A DNA stretch of 64,000 bases, from the NCBI RefSeq assembly GCF_014647915.1, contig NZ_BMQC01000003.1, forward strand, positions 248,001 to 312,000. The letters run 5' to 3'. The DNA is from Pilimelia terevasa (GTDB lineage Bacteria > Actinomycetota > Actinomycetes > Mycobacteriales > Micromonosporaceae). Of the stretch, positions 49,158 to 57,847 are shown in pieces. Both the position numbers and the translations under genes were made by a program. Each line of letters opens with the position of its first letter. The stretch's first letter is position 1. The notes beneath the pieces were generated by a model, which had not been told where the DNA came from, did no database searches, and saw nothing but the letters and a program-made list of their open reading frames with translations.

Positions 49158-50414
49158 TCAGGCGCTGGGCAGGTCGCGCATCCGGCGCAGCGGGGACAGG
49201 AAGATGGGCAGCCAGGCCACGGCGAGGATCGCGGCGCCGGTCCACAGTGCCGCCCGGGCGGAGGCGAACTCCCCGACGAGGCCGGCCAGGCCGGCGCCGA
49301 CGGCGAGCGCGCCGGTGAACACGAACCGCATGGTCGCGTTCATGCGGCCCAGCAGCCGGTCGGGGGTGACCCGCTGGCGGAAGCTGACCAGCAGCACGTT
49401 GGCGACGCCGACCCGGTAGGTCACGAGCAGCCAGCAGACGCCGGCCAGCCACAGCCAGCCGCCGCGGCCGACCAGCGGCACGAGGAGCGCGAGCGGCGCG
49501 GTGACCAGTCCGAGCAGCCAGGGTGCGCGGCCGGCCCCGAGGTGGTCCTGGACCCGGCGGGCGGTGAGGGCGCCCAGGAAGACGCCGACGCCGCCGATGG
49601 ACAGGAATACGCCGATGCTCCACACGGGCAGGCCGAGGTCGTCCCGGAAGACAACCGGCACCATCGTCGTCACGGTGATGACGGCGAGGTTGGTCAGCGC
49701 GCCCGCGCTGGCCACGGGGCGCAGGATGGGGTGCCCGGCGACGAACCGGACGCCCTCGACGACCTCGGTGCCGAGGTGCCGGCGGGCGGCCCGGTCGGGC
49801 CGGGGGCCGCTGCGCAGGCCGACGAGGAAGGCGGCGGAGACGACGTACCCGAGCGCGTTGGTCAGGACCGCCAGCGGCGCCGTCAGCGCCTGGACGAGGA
49901 AGCCGCCGCCGCCGCGCCCGCCGACCTGGAGGGCGGCGTCCCAACTGTTGAGCTGGGAGTTGGCGGCGACGAGCTGGTCCCGGCCGACGACGCCGGGCAG
50001 GCAGCTCTGCGCGGCGACGTCGAAGAACACCGTCGCCACGCCCGCGAGCAGGACGACCGCGTAGAGCTGTTCGATGCGCAGCACGCCCAGCCAGGCGGCG
50101 ACGGGGACGGTACTCATCAGCAGCGCGCGGACCACGTCGGTGACGACCATGACCCGCTGGTACCGCATCCGGTCCACCCACGCCCCGGCGGGCAGCCCGA
50201 TGAGCAGGAAGGCCACCGTGCTGAGCATCCCCAGCAGGCCGACCTGCCCCGGGGAGGCGCGCAGGGTCTCGATCGCGACGAGCGGGAGGGCGATATAGCC
50301 GACGTGGGTGCCGACCTTGCTCGCCACCGCGGCGGCGAACAGGCGGCGGAAGTCGGGGTTGTCCCGGAGGCGGGACGGCGCGGTCACCGCCTCCCCGGCG
50401 GCGGTAGGGGTCAC
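49158..50414 (-). CDS. MFS exporter (cluster gene 13)
   Basis: The 418-residue protein has 12 predicted helices and the start N-P-D-F-R-R-L-F-A-A-A-V-A-S-K-V-G-T, typical of the MFS_3/enterobactin exporter-like group, with G-L-P-A-G-A-W-V-D-R-M in loop 2-3 (motif A). It starts at GTG 50414, overlapping the ligase stop by 4 bases. In ligase-plus-exporter clusters such as bacilysin, this gene exports the product and confers self-resistance; the same role is likely here. Confidence 0.8.
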   Translation of the reverse strand: MTPTAAGEAVTAPSRLRDNPDFRRLFAAAVASKVGTHVGYIALPLVAIETLRASPGQVGLLGMLSTVAFLLIGLPAGAWVDRMRYQRVMVVTDVVRALLMSTVPVAAWLGVLRIEQLYAVVLLAGVATVFFDVAAQSCLPGVVGRDQLVAANSQLNSWDAALQVGGRGGGGFLVQALTAPLAVLTNALGYVVSAAFLVGLRSGPRPDRAARRHLGTEVVEGVRFVAGHPILRPVASAGALTNLAVITVTTMVPVVFRDDLGLPVWSIGVFLSIGGVGVFLGALTARRVQDHLGAGRAPWLLGLVTAPLALLVPLVGRGGWLWLAGVCWLLVTYRVGVANVLLVSFRQRVTPDRLLGRMNATMRFVFTGALAVGAGLAGLVGEFASARAALWTGAAILAVAWLPIFLSPLRRMRDLPSA

Positions 50415-51682
50415 GCGTCCTTCACCTGGAAGCGCAGCCGCGCGTCCACCTCGGCGCAGCGGCGCACCGCCTCGGCGGTGTCGCCGCCGGTGGCGATGAC
50501 GTACCCCATGATCCGGTCCCAGCCGGCGCGGATCGGCGGGACGACGTCGCCGACGTTCATCTGGAGCATCACCCCGACGGGCGCGTCGTTCAGCTCCACC
50601 AGGCCGGGGACGCCCGGGAGCCGGGAGCCGGCCGGGGCGTGCCGGACCACGACGCCGTCGGCGCGCAGCGCGTCGAGGCCGGCGAACCCGACGATCTCCC
50701 CCGGCGGCGGGGCGAAGAACTGGATGGCGCCGCCCGCGACGGCGTCCGGCGCGCGCGGCGGGAGCTGCTCGATGCCCATCGGCACGGACAGGAACATCCG
50801 CGAGAAGTCCATCCGGTGCGCGCGCAGCAGGATGGACGAGGTGCCGCCGCCGCCCATCCGGCTGTGCGACTCCAGCATCCGCGGGCCGTCGGCGGTCAGG
50901 ATGAACTCGGTGTGCGTCGGCCCCTCGCGCAGGCCGACCTCGGTGAGCAGCGCCACCGTCTGGGCGAACAGCTCCTGCGTCCACTCGGCGCCGTACGCGC
51001 CGGGGATGCAGTGCTGCATCTCCACCAGGTGCTCGTTGAGGACCGAGGTCATCAGCGCCACCGGCAGGTGCCGGAAGTCGGCCGAGAACGACTCGACGCT
51101 GATCACCGGGCCGTCGAGGAACTCCTCGGCGAGCGCCCGCGCGTACCCGGCCACCGCCATCGACGCCCACGCCCCCGCGGCGGCGGACGGGTCGTCGAGC
51201 AGGTGCACGTCGGCGCTGGCGGTGCCGTCGACCGGCTTGACGACGATCCGCCCCCCGACCGCCTCCGCGAACGCGGCCAGCTCGGCCGCGGAGGTGACGA
51301 CCCGGTGCCGGACGGGGCTGACGCCCGCCCGGTCCAGGGCCTGCCGGGTGAGCGCCTTGTCGTACAGGGCGCGGACGGACTCGACGCTGTTGCCGGGCAG
51401 GCCCAGCTTCGCCACGACCTGTGCGGTCGGTACGGCGCCGACCTCGCTGGTGGTCAGCACGCGGACGAAGGGCCGCTCGGCGTGCAGCGGAGACAGGGCC
51501 GCGAGCAGGGAGTCCGGGTCGCCGAGGTCGGCGTGGACGATGCGCTCGCAGTACCCGTGCAGCATCTCCTCGTACATGCCCGGGGCGTGCACGAGGACGA
51601 CGTCGAGGTCCAGGTCGAGGGCGGACATCACCGCGTGGGCGTGGCCGCCCACCACCGCGACGCGCTGCCGGTCGGCGCTCAT
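50411..51682 (-). CDS. ATP-grasp carboxylate-amine ligase (cluster gene 12)
   Basis: The 423-residue protein has a Rossmann-like N-terminus (V-A-V-V-G-G-H-A-H-A), an ATP-grasp domain with R-I-V-V-K-P-V-D-G-T-A-S and the metal-binding R-M-L-E-S-H-S-R-M-G-G-G-G, followed by the C-terminal domain common to L-amino acid ligases. It probably activates an acid as acyl phosphate and couples it to an amine. Coupled by ATGA to the gene before it and by GTGA to the exporter. Two ligases in a row suggest a two-step peptide or pseudopeptide assembly. Confidence 0.8.
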   Translation of the reverse strand: MSADRQRVAVVGGHAHAVMSALDLDLDVVLVHAPGMYEEMLHGYCERIVHADLGDPDSLLAALSPLHAERPFVRVLTTSEVGAVPTAQVVAKLGLPGNSVESVRALYDKALTRQALDRAGVSPVRHRVVTSAAELAAFAEAVGGRIVVKPVDGTASADVHLLDDPSAAAGAWASMAVAGYARALAEEFLDGPVISVESFSADFRHLPVALMTSVLNEHLVEMQHCIPGAYGAEWTQELFAQTVALLTEVGLREGPTHTEFILTADGPRMLESHSRMGGGGTSSILLRAHRMDFSRMFLSVPMGIEQLPPRAPDAVAGGAIQFFAPPPGEIVGFAGLDALRADGVVVRHAPAGSRLPGVPGLVELNDAPVGVMLQMNVGDVVPPIRAGWDRIMGYVIATGGDTAEAVRRCAEVDARLRFQVKDA

Positions 51683-52938
51683 GCGGTCTCCAATCGCAGG
51701 GTGGTGGTCATCTCGTCGAAGGCGGCGTCCAGCTCGTCGGTGCCGTCCACCACGAAGATCAGGTGGCCGTGGCCCTGGAAGGTGCGCGGCGGCACGGCCA
51801 GCTCCTCGCCGGGCTCGCGGTAGATCTCGACCTCGTCCACCCGCGGGTCCGCCCGGATCTCGTCCAGGCCGGCGACGCGGGTGAGGGTGCCGGCGCGCTC
51901 CGGGAAGATGTTCCAGAAGCCGACGGCCGAGGCGCGCTCGCGCGGGGTGATCCGCGGCGCCCGGCCGGTCGCCAGGTCGAGGCTCGCGGCGACCAGGTCG
52001 ACGCCGGTGGACAGCTCGACGGAGCGGTAGATGGGTCCGCCGCCCATCCGCGCGGCGGCCTCCAGGACGACCGGCCGGTCGTCGCCGCGCAGGCGGAACT
52101 CGACGTGCGTCGCGCCGGTGGCGATGCCGAGCGCCCGGTGCACCGCCGCCGTGGCCTCGTCCACCGCGGCCACGGTCGCGGCCGGCAGCCGGGTCGGGGT
52201 GCAGGCGTACACCTCCTCGAACGTCGGGCCGGTCGGCAGCGGCTTGTCGTGGATGGCGACGGTCCGGCTCACGCCGTCGTGGACCAGCGACTCGACGCAG
52301 ATCTCGGCGCCGGGGACGAACTCCTCCAGCAGCAGCGCCCCGCCGTAGGCCTCGTGCGCCTCCCGGTGCAGCGGGTCGTACCGGAAGTCGGCCCAGGCCC
52401 CCTCGCGGAACGTGTCGAACAGCCGGTCCAGCTCCGCCTGGTCGGCGACGCTGCGCACGTGGTTGCTGCCGGTGCCGAGGATCGGCTTGACGATCAGCGG
52501 GAAGCCGACCCGGGCCGCGACCTGCGCGGCCTCGGCGACGGTGCGGGCCAGCCCGTACCGCGGCTGCGGCGCCCCGGCGGCGGCGAGCGCCTCCCGCATC
52601 GCCCACTTGTCCCGGGCCAGGCGGGCGGTGCGCTCGCTGACCCCGGGCAGCCCGTACTCGGCGGCGACCCTCGCCACCGACGGGACCGGCGCCTCGGAGA
52701 ACGTGACGACCGCGCTGATCGGCGCGTCCTCCCGGGCGACCAGCGTCCGCACGGCGGCGAGGGTCTCCTCGATGCTGCTGGTGTCGGCGGTGGCGACCCG
52801 GTCGGCGTACTCGACCTCCCAGTCGGGATCCTTCATCACCAGCAGGACCCGCAGGCCGTGCGCCCGGGCGTACTCCCGGGTGCGGGCCAGGTGGCGCCGC
52901 CGGCTCGCGTTCTTCTTGTGGAGGACGAGGATGCTCAT
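51679..52938 (-). CDS. ATP-grasp ligase (cluster gene 11)
   Basis: The 419-residue protein shows a pre-ATP-grasp N-terminal domain, F-P-L-I-V-K-P-I-L-G-T-G-S-N-H-V as ATP-binding lysine region, V-E-F-R-L-R-G-D-D-R-P-V-V-L-E and A-A-A-R-M-G-G-G-P as metal ligands (E-x-A/N-x-R), and a C-terminal domain similar to that of its downstream partner. It resembles L-amino acid ligases. Its stop overlaps the next ligase's ATG (ATGA). The substrate pair is unknown. Confidence 0.8.
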   Translation of the reverse strand: MSILVLHKKNASRRRHLARTREYARAHGLRVLLVMKDPDWEVEYADRVATADTSSIEETLAAVRTLVAREDAPISAVVTFSEAPVPSVARVAAEYGLPGVSERTARLARDKWAMREALAAAGAPQPRYGLARTVAEAAQVAARVGFPLIVKPILGTGSNHVRSVADQAELDRLFDTFREGAWADFRYDPLHREAHEAYGGALLLEEFVPGAEICVESLVHDGVSRTVAIHDKPLPTGPTFEEVYACTPTRLPAATVAAVDEATAAVHRALGIATGATHVEFRLRGDDRPVVLEAAARMGGGPIYRSVELSTGVDLVAASLDLATGRAPRITPRERASAVGFWNIFPERAGTLTRVAGLDEIRADPRVDEVEIYREPGEELAVPPRTFQGHGHLIFVVDGTDELDAAFDEMTTTLRLETA

Positions 52939-52956
52939 GGGTCTCCGCCTTCGGGG

Positions 52957-53802
52957 TCAGGCCAGTGCGGACAGGCGTGCGTGGTGCGCGTCGCCGAGCG
53001 TCAGCTCCAGCGCGCGGAAGTTCTCCTCCAGGTGGGACTGCGACGACGTGCCGGGGATCGGGATGACGACCGGCGAGCGGTGCAGCAGCCAGGCCAGCGC
53101 CACCTGGGCGGGGGTGGCGTCCAGCTCGGCGGCGATATCGGCGACCGGGGAGCCGGGGCCGGCGTGCTCGCCGCGGGCGATCGGCAGCCACGGGATGAAC
53201 GCGATGTTCTCCCGGGTGCAGTAGTCGACGACGTCGTCGTACCGGCGGTCGGTCAGGTTGTACATGTTCTGCACGCTGACCACGTCGATGGTGCGGCGCG
53301 CCTCCTCCAACTGCGCGACGGTGACCTCCGACAGCCCGATGTGGCGGATCTTGCCCTCGCGCTGGAGCTGGGCGAGCGCGCCGAACTGGTCCGCCGCCGG
53401 CACCTTCGGGTCGATCCGGTGGAGCTGGAACAGGTCGATCCGCTCCAGCCGCAGCCGGCGCAGGCTCAGCTCGCACTGCTGGCGCAGGTACTCGGGGCGG
53501 CCCAGCGGGACCCACTCGCGGGCCGAGGGCCGGCTCTGCCCGGCCTTGGTGCCGATGACCAGGCCCTCGCGGTACGGGTGCAGCGCCTCGGCGAGCTGCT
53601 CCTCGTTGGTGCCGGGGCCGTACGCGTCGGCGGTGTCGATGAAGTCGATGCCGAGGTCGACCGCGCGCCGGGCCACTTTCAGCGCCGCCTCGGGGTCGGC
53701 CGGCAGGCCCCAGTTGAGGTCGCCGGTGAGCCGCATCGCGCCGAAGCCGAGGCGCGTGACCGTCAGGTCTCCGCCGATGGCGAAGGTGGACGGGTTGCTC
53801 AT
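52957..53802 (-). CDS. Aldo/keto reductase (cluster gene 10)
   Basis: The 281-residue protein has the AKR barrel with D-T-A-D-A-Y-G-P-G near residue 56, K86 in G-T-K-A-G and H in L-F-Q-L-H-R-I-D, so the Asp-Tyr-Lys-His catalytic set is complete, and I-P-G-T-S-S-Q-S-H-L at the NADP site. It reduces a carbonyl to an alcohol. The ATG overlaps the upstream gene's stop. In the pathway it could set a hydroxyl in the sugar-like precursor. Confidence 0.85.
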   Translation of the reverse strand: MSNPSTFAIGGDLTVTRLGFGAMRLTGDLNWGLPADPEAALKVARRAVDLGIDFIDTADAYGPGTNEEQLAEALHPYREGLVIGTKAGQSRPSAREWVPLGRPEYLRQQCELSLRRLRLERIDLFQLHRIDPKVPAADQFGALAQLQREGKIRHIGLSEVTVAQLEEARRTIDVVSVQNMYNLTDRRYDDVVDYCTRENIAFIPWLPIARGEHAGPGSPVADIAAELDATPAQVALAWLLHRSPVVIPIPGTSSQSHLEENFRALELTLGDAHHARLSALA

Positions 53803-54809
53803 GGGTGTTCTCCGTTCGTCTGCACGGATGCCGGATGATCGGTGGTGAGAAGCAGCTTCCCGGTGGAGGCGCGGCTCTCCAGCGCGCGGTGCGCCGCCGC
53901 TGCCCGCTCCAGGGGAAAACTACCGCCGATGTGCGCGACGAGGTGCCCCGCCGCCACCGCGTCGAGCACTTCTGTGGCGCGTCTTACCAGCTCACCCGGG
54001 GTGGCGATGTGGTGGTCGAGGTTGGGGCGGGTGACGTAGACGGAGCCGGCGGCGTTCAGCCGCTGCAGGTCCACCGGTGGTACCCGGCCGCCCGCCTGGC
54101 CGAACAGGGCCAGGGTGCCGCGCGGCCGCAGGGAGTCGAGGCTGGCGTCGAAGGTGGGCGCGCCGACGCCGTCGTACACGGCGGCGACGCCGACCCCGCC
54201 GGTGTACGCGCGCACCGCCGCGGCGATGTCGTCGCGGTCGACCCGCAGCACGTGCGCGGCGCCGGCCGCCTCGGCGACGGCGGCCTTCGCGGCGCTGGAG
54301 ACGGTGCCGACGACCCGGCCGCCGCGCCGGTTCACCCACTGGGTGACCAGCATCCCGGTCCCCCCGGCGGCGGCGTGCACCAGGACGGTGTCGCCGGGGC
54401 GCACCGGGTAGGTGTCGTGGGTGAGGTAGTGGGCGGTCATGCCCTGGAGCAGGACGGCGGCGGCGCCCGCGCACGACACCGCGGCCGGCAGCGGGACCGC
54501 CCGGTCCGCCGGTACCACCGCGAGGTCGGCGTAGGTGCCCGGCTCGTTGGCCCAGGCCACCCGGTCGCCGACCGCGGGGCCGGCGGACACCCCGGCGCCG
54601 CGGGCGACGACGGTGCCGGCGGCCTCCTGGCCGGGGACGTACGGCAGCGGGCCGGGGTAGGCGCCCGAGCGCCGGTACACGTCGACGAAGTTGACCCCGG
54701 CGGCCTCGACGGCGACGAGCAGGTGCCCGGCGGGCGGGGTGGGGTCGGGCACGGTGGCCGGGCGCAGGACCTCCGGGCCGCCGGTCTCGCGGACCACGAT
54801 CGCTCTCAC
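53799..54809 (-). CDS. MDR enone/quinone reductase (cluster gene 9)
   Basis: The 336-residue zinc-free MDR protein has G-V-N-F-V-D-V-Y-R-R-S-G near residue 38, P-G-Q-E-A-A-G-T-V and the NADP loop A-A-A-G-G-T-G. It resembles quinone oxidoreductases (QorA), which reduce quinones or alpha,beta-unsaturated ketones. GTG 54809 overlaps the aminotransferase stop (GTGA) and its own stop overlaps the AKR start (ATGA), so it is strongly coupled. A double-bond reduction in the pathway is a reasonable guess. Confidence 0.8.
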   Translation of the reverse strand: MRAIVVRETGGPEVLRPATVPDPTPPAGHLLVAVEAAGVNFVDVYRRSGAYPGPLPYVPGQEAAGTVVARGAGVSAGPAVGDRVAWANEPGTYADLAVVPADRAVPLPAAVSCAGAAAVLLQGMTAHYLTHDTYPVRPGDTVLVHAAAGGTGMLVTQWVNRRGGRVVGTVSSAAKAAVAEAAGAAHVLRVDRDDIAAAVRAYTGGVGVAAVYDGVGAPTFDASLDSLRPRGTLALFGQAGGRVPPVDLQRLNAAGSVYVTRPNLDHHIATPGELVRRATEVLDAVAAGHLVAHIGGSFPLERAAAAHRALESRASTGKLLLTTDHPASVQTNGEHP

Positions 54810-55777
54810 GGCAGCGGTACCTCCGTCAGCCAGTGCCGATGCCGGCCGTCGCGGCCGCGCACCAGGTCGGTGTACGCGGCCGCCAGCCGCCGCGACAGCG
54901 GGCCGGGGACGCCGTCGCCGACGGTGAGCCCGTCGACGGCGGTGACCGGCAGGATCTCCCAGGCGGTACCCATGAAGAACAGCTCGTCGGCCAGGTACAG
55001 CTCGCTGCGGTCGACCTCCCGCTCGCGCACCCGCACCCCGAGGTCGCGCAGGAGGGTGAGCACGGTGTCCCGGGTGATCCCCGGCAGGACGCCGCTGGTC
55101 AGCGACGGCGTCACGACCTCCCCGTCGCGGACCAGCGCCAGGCACGCCCCGGCGCCCTCGCTCACCTTCGCGCGCTCGTTGAGCATGATCGGCCAGTCGT
55201 GGCCGTTCTCCCGCGCCTCCATCAGGGCCAGCCGGCCGTTGTGGTAGTTCGAGAACGCCTTGACCCGCGGCGGCATCGCGGCCTCGCTGATCCGCTGCCA
55301 CGAGCTGACCGCGGCCCGGCAGCCCCCGCCGGCCTCCAGCAGGCTGCGGAAGGGCCACGAGTCGACCAGTACCTCGCAGATGGTGCCGGCCGGCACCATC
55401 TGCTCGCGGATCACGCCCTGCGGGAACGCCCACGGCCGCAGGTAGGCGTCCTGCCGGTACCCGTTGGCGGTGAGCAGCCCACAGACGGCCCCGCGCAGCG
55501 TGTCCAGGTCGTACGGCAGCGCCAGCCGGCAGATCCGCGCCGAGTCGTACAGCCGCCGCAGGTGGTCCTCCAGCCGGAAGACCAGCAGGCGGCGGCCGTC
55601 CGCGGCCAGGTAGGCCTTGACGCCCTCGAAGACCGCGGCGACGGAGGCGTGCCCCACCGCGTTGACGTGCACCCGCGCCTCGCGCCACGGCACCAGGCTC
55701 CCGGACCGCCACAGCCACTCCGGCTCGGCGGTCCCGGCGCTGGCCAGGGCCTCCGACCGGCTGGCGGCGGCGGTCAC
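54806..55777 (-). CDS. Class IV PLP aminotransferase (cluster gene 8)
   Basis: The 323-residue protein has the branched-chain aminotransferase fold: S-V-F-E-G-V-K-A-Y-like G-H-A-S-V-A-A-V-F-E-G-V-K-A-Y near residue 42, Lys173 in V-K-A-F-S-N-Y-H-N-G as the PLP lysine, then N-E-R-A-K-V-S-E-G-A-G-A-C and G-I-T-R-D-T-V at the phosphate site. It converts a 2-oxo acid to an amino acid (or the reverse), so it links the NeuB-type oxo-acid step to the ATP-grasp ligases. Couplings of 4 bases flank both ends. Confidence 0.85.
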   Translation of the reverse strand: MTAAASRSEALASAGTAEPEWLWRSGSLVPWREARVHVNAVGHASVAAVFEGVKAYLAADGRRLLVFRLEDHLRRLYDSARICRLALPYDLDTLRGAVCGLLTANGYRQDAYLRPWAFPQGVIREQMVPAGTICEVLVDSWPFRSLLEAGGGCRAAVSSWQRISEAAMPPRVKAFSNYHNGRLALMEARENGHDWPIMLNERAKVSEGAGACLALVRDGEVVTPSLTSGVLPGITRDTVLTLLRDLGVRVREREVDRSELYLADELFFMGTAWEILPVTAVDGLTVGDGVPGPLSRRLAAAYTDLVRGRDGRHRHWLTEVPLP

Positions 55778-56490
55778 GCGGCGGCCCCCTTCGCGGACAG
55801 GACGATGTGGTCGGCGCCGACCAGCTCGCCGACGGCGCCGCCGGCCGGCGGGGCGGCGGTCAGGTCGTACTCGGTCAGGGCGGTCAGGACCACGGCCGCC
55901 GCGCCCAGCTCCGCCGGGTCGCCGACGCCGTTGGGGACCGCGACGCAGCGGATCCCGGCGGCCACGGCGGCGGCGACGCCGACGACGGAGTCCTCGAACG
56001 CCACCGCCTCCCCCGGCGGGCAGCGCAGGTCGCGCAGGGCGATCTCGTACAGGTCCGGCAGCGGCTTGTGCCGGTCGGTCAGGTCCCCGGTGGCCAGGAA
56101 CGCGAAGTCGTCGCGGATCCCGAGCCGCTCCAGGTGCGGCCCGACCCAGGTGCGGGCGGCGCTGGACACCACGGCCGCCGGCAGGCCGGCGGCGGCCGCC
56201 GCCGCCAGCAGCTCCCGGACCCCGGGCCGCAGCGGTTCGCGGTCGCACAGCTCCTGCTTGCGGCGCCTGCGCCGGGCCAGGACCTCGGCGCGGTCCAGGC
56301 CGGGCACCAGGGCGGCCAGGTGGGCGGCGGCGCGGCGCTCGCCGTCGACCCGGCCGACCATCGTGGCCCACAGGGCGGCGGGGAACGCGTGGCCGTGGGC
56401 GGCGAAGATGTCGGTCCAGGACCGGTGGGCGGCGCGTTCGGTGTCGCAGACGAGGCCGTCGAAGTCGAACAGCAGGGCGCGCGGGGTCAT
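55774..56490 (-). CDS. HAD-superfamily phosphatase (cluster gene 7)
   Basis: The 238-residue protein has HAD motif I L-F-D-F-D-G-L-V-C-D-T, motif II V-V-S-S-A, motif III Lys in R-H-K-P-L-P-D and motif IV F-E-D-S-V-V-G, with the alpha-helical cap of the beta-phosphoglucomutase-like subgroup. It removes phosphate from a sugar or sugar-acid phosphate in the cytosol. In nonulosonate pathways a HAD enzyme dephosphorylates the NeuB product; the same role is possible here. Coupled by ATGA and GTGA overlaps. Confidence 0.85.
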   Translation of the reverse strand: MTPRALLFDFDGLVCDTERAAHRSWTDIFAAHGHAFPAALWATMVGRVDGERRAAAHLAALVPGLDRAEVLARRRRRKQELCDREPLRPGVRELLAAAAAAGLPAAVVSSAARTWVGPHLERLGIRDDFAFLATGDLTDRHKPLPDLYEIALRDLRCPPGEAVAFEDSVVGVAAAVAAGIRCVAVPNGVGDPAELGAAAVVLTALTEYDLTAAPPAGGAVGELVGADHIVLSAKGAAA

Positions 56491-57812
56491 CCGGTCACCG
56501 CCGGGGCGGGCGCGGCGACGGGGCCGAGCACCCGGTCGGTGTACTCGTTGGCGAACATGCCGGCCGGGTCCAGGTGCGCGCGGACCCGCTGGAAGTCCCG
56601 CCACCGCGGGTACCGGGCGGCCAGCGTCTCCACCGTGGCCGTGTGCGCCTTGCCCCAGTGCGGCCGGCCGCCGTGCGCCCGCAGGACGTGCTCGGCGGCG
56701 CGCAGGATCTCGATCTGCCCGGCCTGCCGCGGGACGGTCAGGTTCACGTACCCGGTCGGGCGCCCGTAGGCCGGGCTGAGCGGGACGTCGTCGCCGGCCC
56801 CGACCCGCACCAGCACCGAGTACGGCGAGTAGGTGCCGAGCCGGCGCAGGACCGGCCGCAGCGCCCGCAGCGCGTCGCCGGTGACCTCCAGCGGCAGCGC
56901 GTGCTCCATCGCCAGGAACCGCACCGGCTGCGGGAAGGTGAAGACCCGGTGGCTGGCGTCGGCGTAGGGGGAGGCGGGCCACAGCGCCCCGAACCCCGCC
57001 GCGAGCCGCGGCACGGCGCCGCCGCCCAGCCGCCCGGCCTGGCCGACCAGGCCGCAGCCCACCTCGTCCAGCGCCCCGGCGTACCGCCGCCAGCCCGCCC
57101 GCGGCGTCGCCGGCCCGTCGGTCGGGTCGACCGAGCGCACCGTCACCCGGTCACCCCACGGCAGCCAGTTCGCGCTGCCGTGCGCGCTCTCCCCCGCCCA
57201 CGCGGACAGCCGGTCGGTGAAGCCGTCGAACGACTCGTCCCGCAGCCGCAGCCCCAGCCGGAACTGCGGCACGCAGGCGAAGGTCACCGTCGTGAGGACC
57301 CCGAGAGTGCCCAGCGCCGTGCGGACGGCGCCCCACAGGTCCGGGTCGTCGCCCGGCCCGACGGTGCGGGCGCGGCCGTCGGCCGTGACCAGCCGGACCC
57401 GCCGCACCTGCCCGGACAGCGGCGGGTGGGCCAGGCCGGTGCCGTGGTTGCCGGTGGACAGCGCCCCGGCGACGGTCTGGTAGGCGAGGGTGCCGATGTT
57501 GGCCAGTGCCAGGCCGTGGCGGTCCAGCGCGGCGCACAGCGCGCCGATGCGGGTACCGGCCCGCACCGTCACCTCGCCGGCCGCCCGGTCGACGCCGACG
57601 ACGCCGGTGTACGCGGTCAGGTCCAGCAGCACGCCGCCGGTCGGCACCAGCCGGTTGAAGGAGTGGCCCGTGCCGGCCGGCCGCACCGGCAGGCCGTTGC
57701 GGCCGGCGACCGCGACGGCCTCGATGATCTCGTCTTCGCTGGTCGGGACCAGCCACTGCGCCGGGGTGCAGTGGACGGTCCCCGACCACGTCCGCCAGGT
57801 CGATCGCGGCAC
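56487..57812 (-). CDS. FAD-linked oxidase, D-arabinono-1,4-lactone oxidase type (cluster gene 6)
   Basis: The 441-residue protein has a PCMH-type FAD domain (R-P-A-G-T-G-H-S-F-N near residue 44, G-T-L-A-Y-Q-T-V-A-G-A-L-S-T-G-N-H-G-T-G) and the ALO C-terminal domain with H-W-G-K-A-H and the ending D-P-A-G-M-F-A-N-E-Y. Relatives oxidise sugar lactones or alditols with O2. The covalent-FAD His in the family's G-H-S motif is present. GGGAGG lies 7-8 bases before GTG 57812. It fits oxidation of a sugar-derived intermediate. Confidence 0.82.
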   Translation of the reverse strand: MPRSTWRTWSGTVHCTPAQWLVPTSEDEIIEAVAVAGRNGLPVRPAGTGHSFNRLVPTGGVLLDLTAYTGVVGVDRAAGEVTVRAGTRIGALCAALDRHGLALANIGTLAYQTVAGALSTGNHGTGLAHPPLSGQVRRVRLVTADGRARTVGPGDDPDLWGAVRTALGTLGVLTTVTFACVPQFRLGLRLRDESFDGFTDRLSAWAGESAHGSANWLPWGDRVTVRSVDPTDGPATPRAGWRRYAGALDEVGCGLVGQAGRLGGGAVPRLAAGFGALWPASPYADASHRVFTFPQPVRFLAMEHALPLEVTGDALRALRPVLRRLGTYSPYSVLVRVGAGDDVPLSPAYGRPTGYVNLTVPRQAGQIEILRAAEHVLRAHGGRPHWGKAHTATVETLAARYPRWRDFQRVRAHLDPAGMFANEYTDRVLGPVAAPAPAVTG

Positions 57813-57847
57813 CGTGGGTCCTCCCTCGTCGTGTCGGTGCGGGACGG

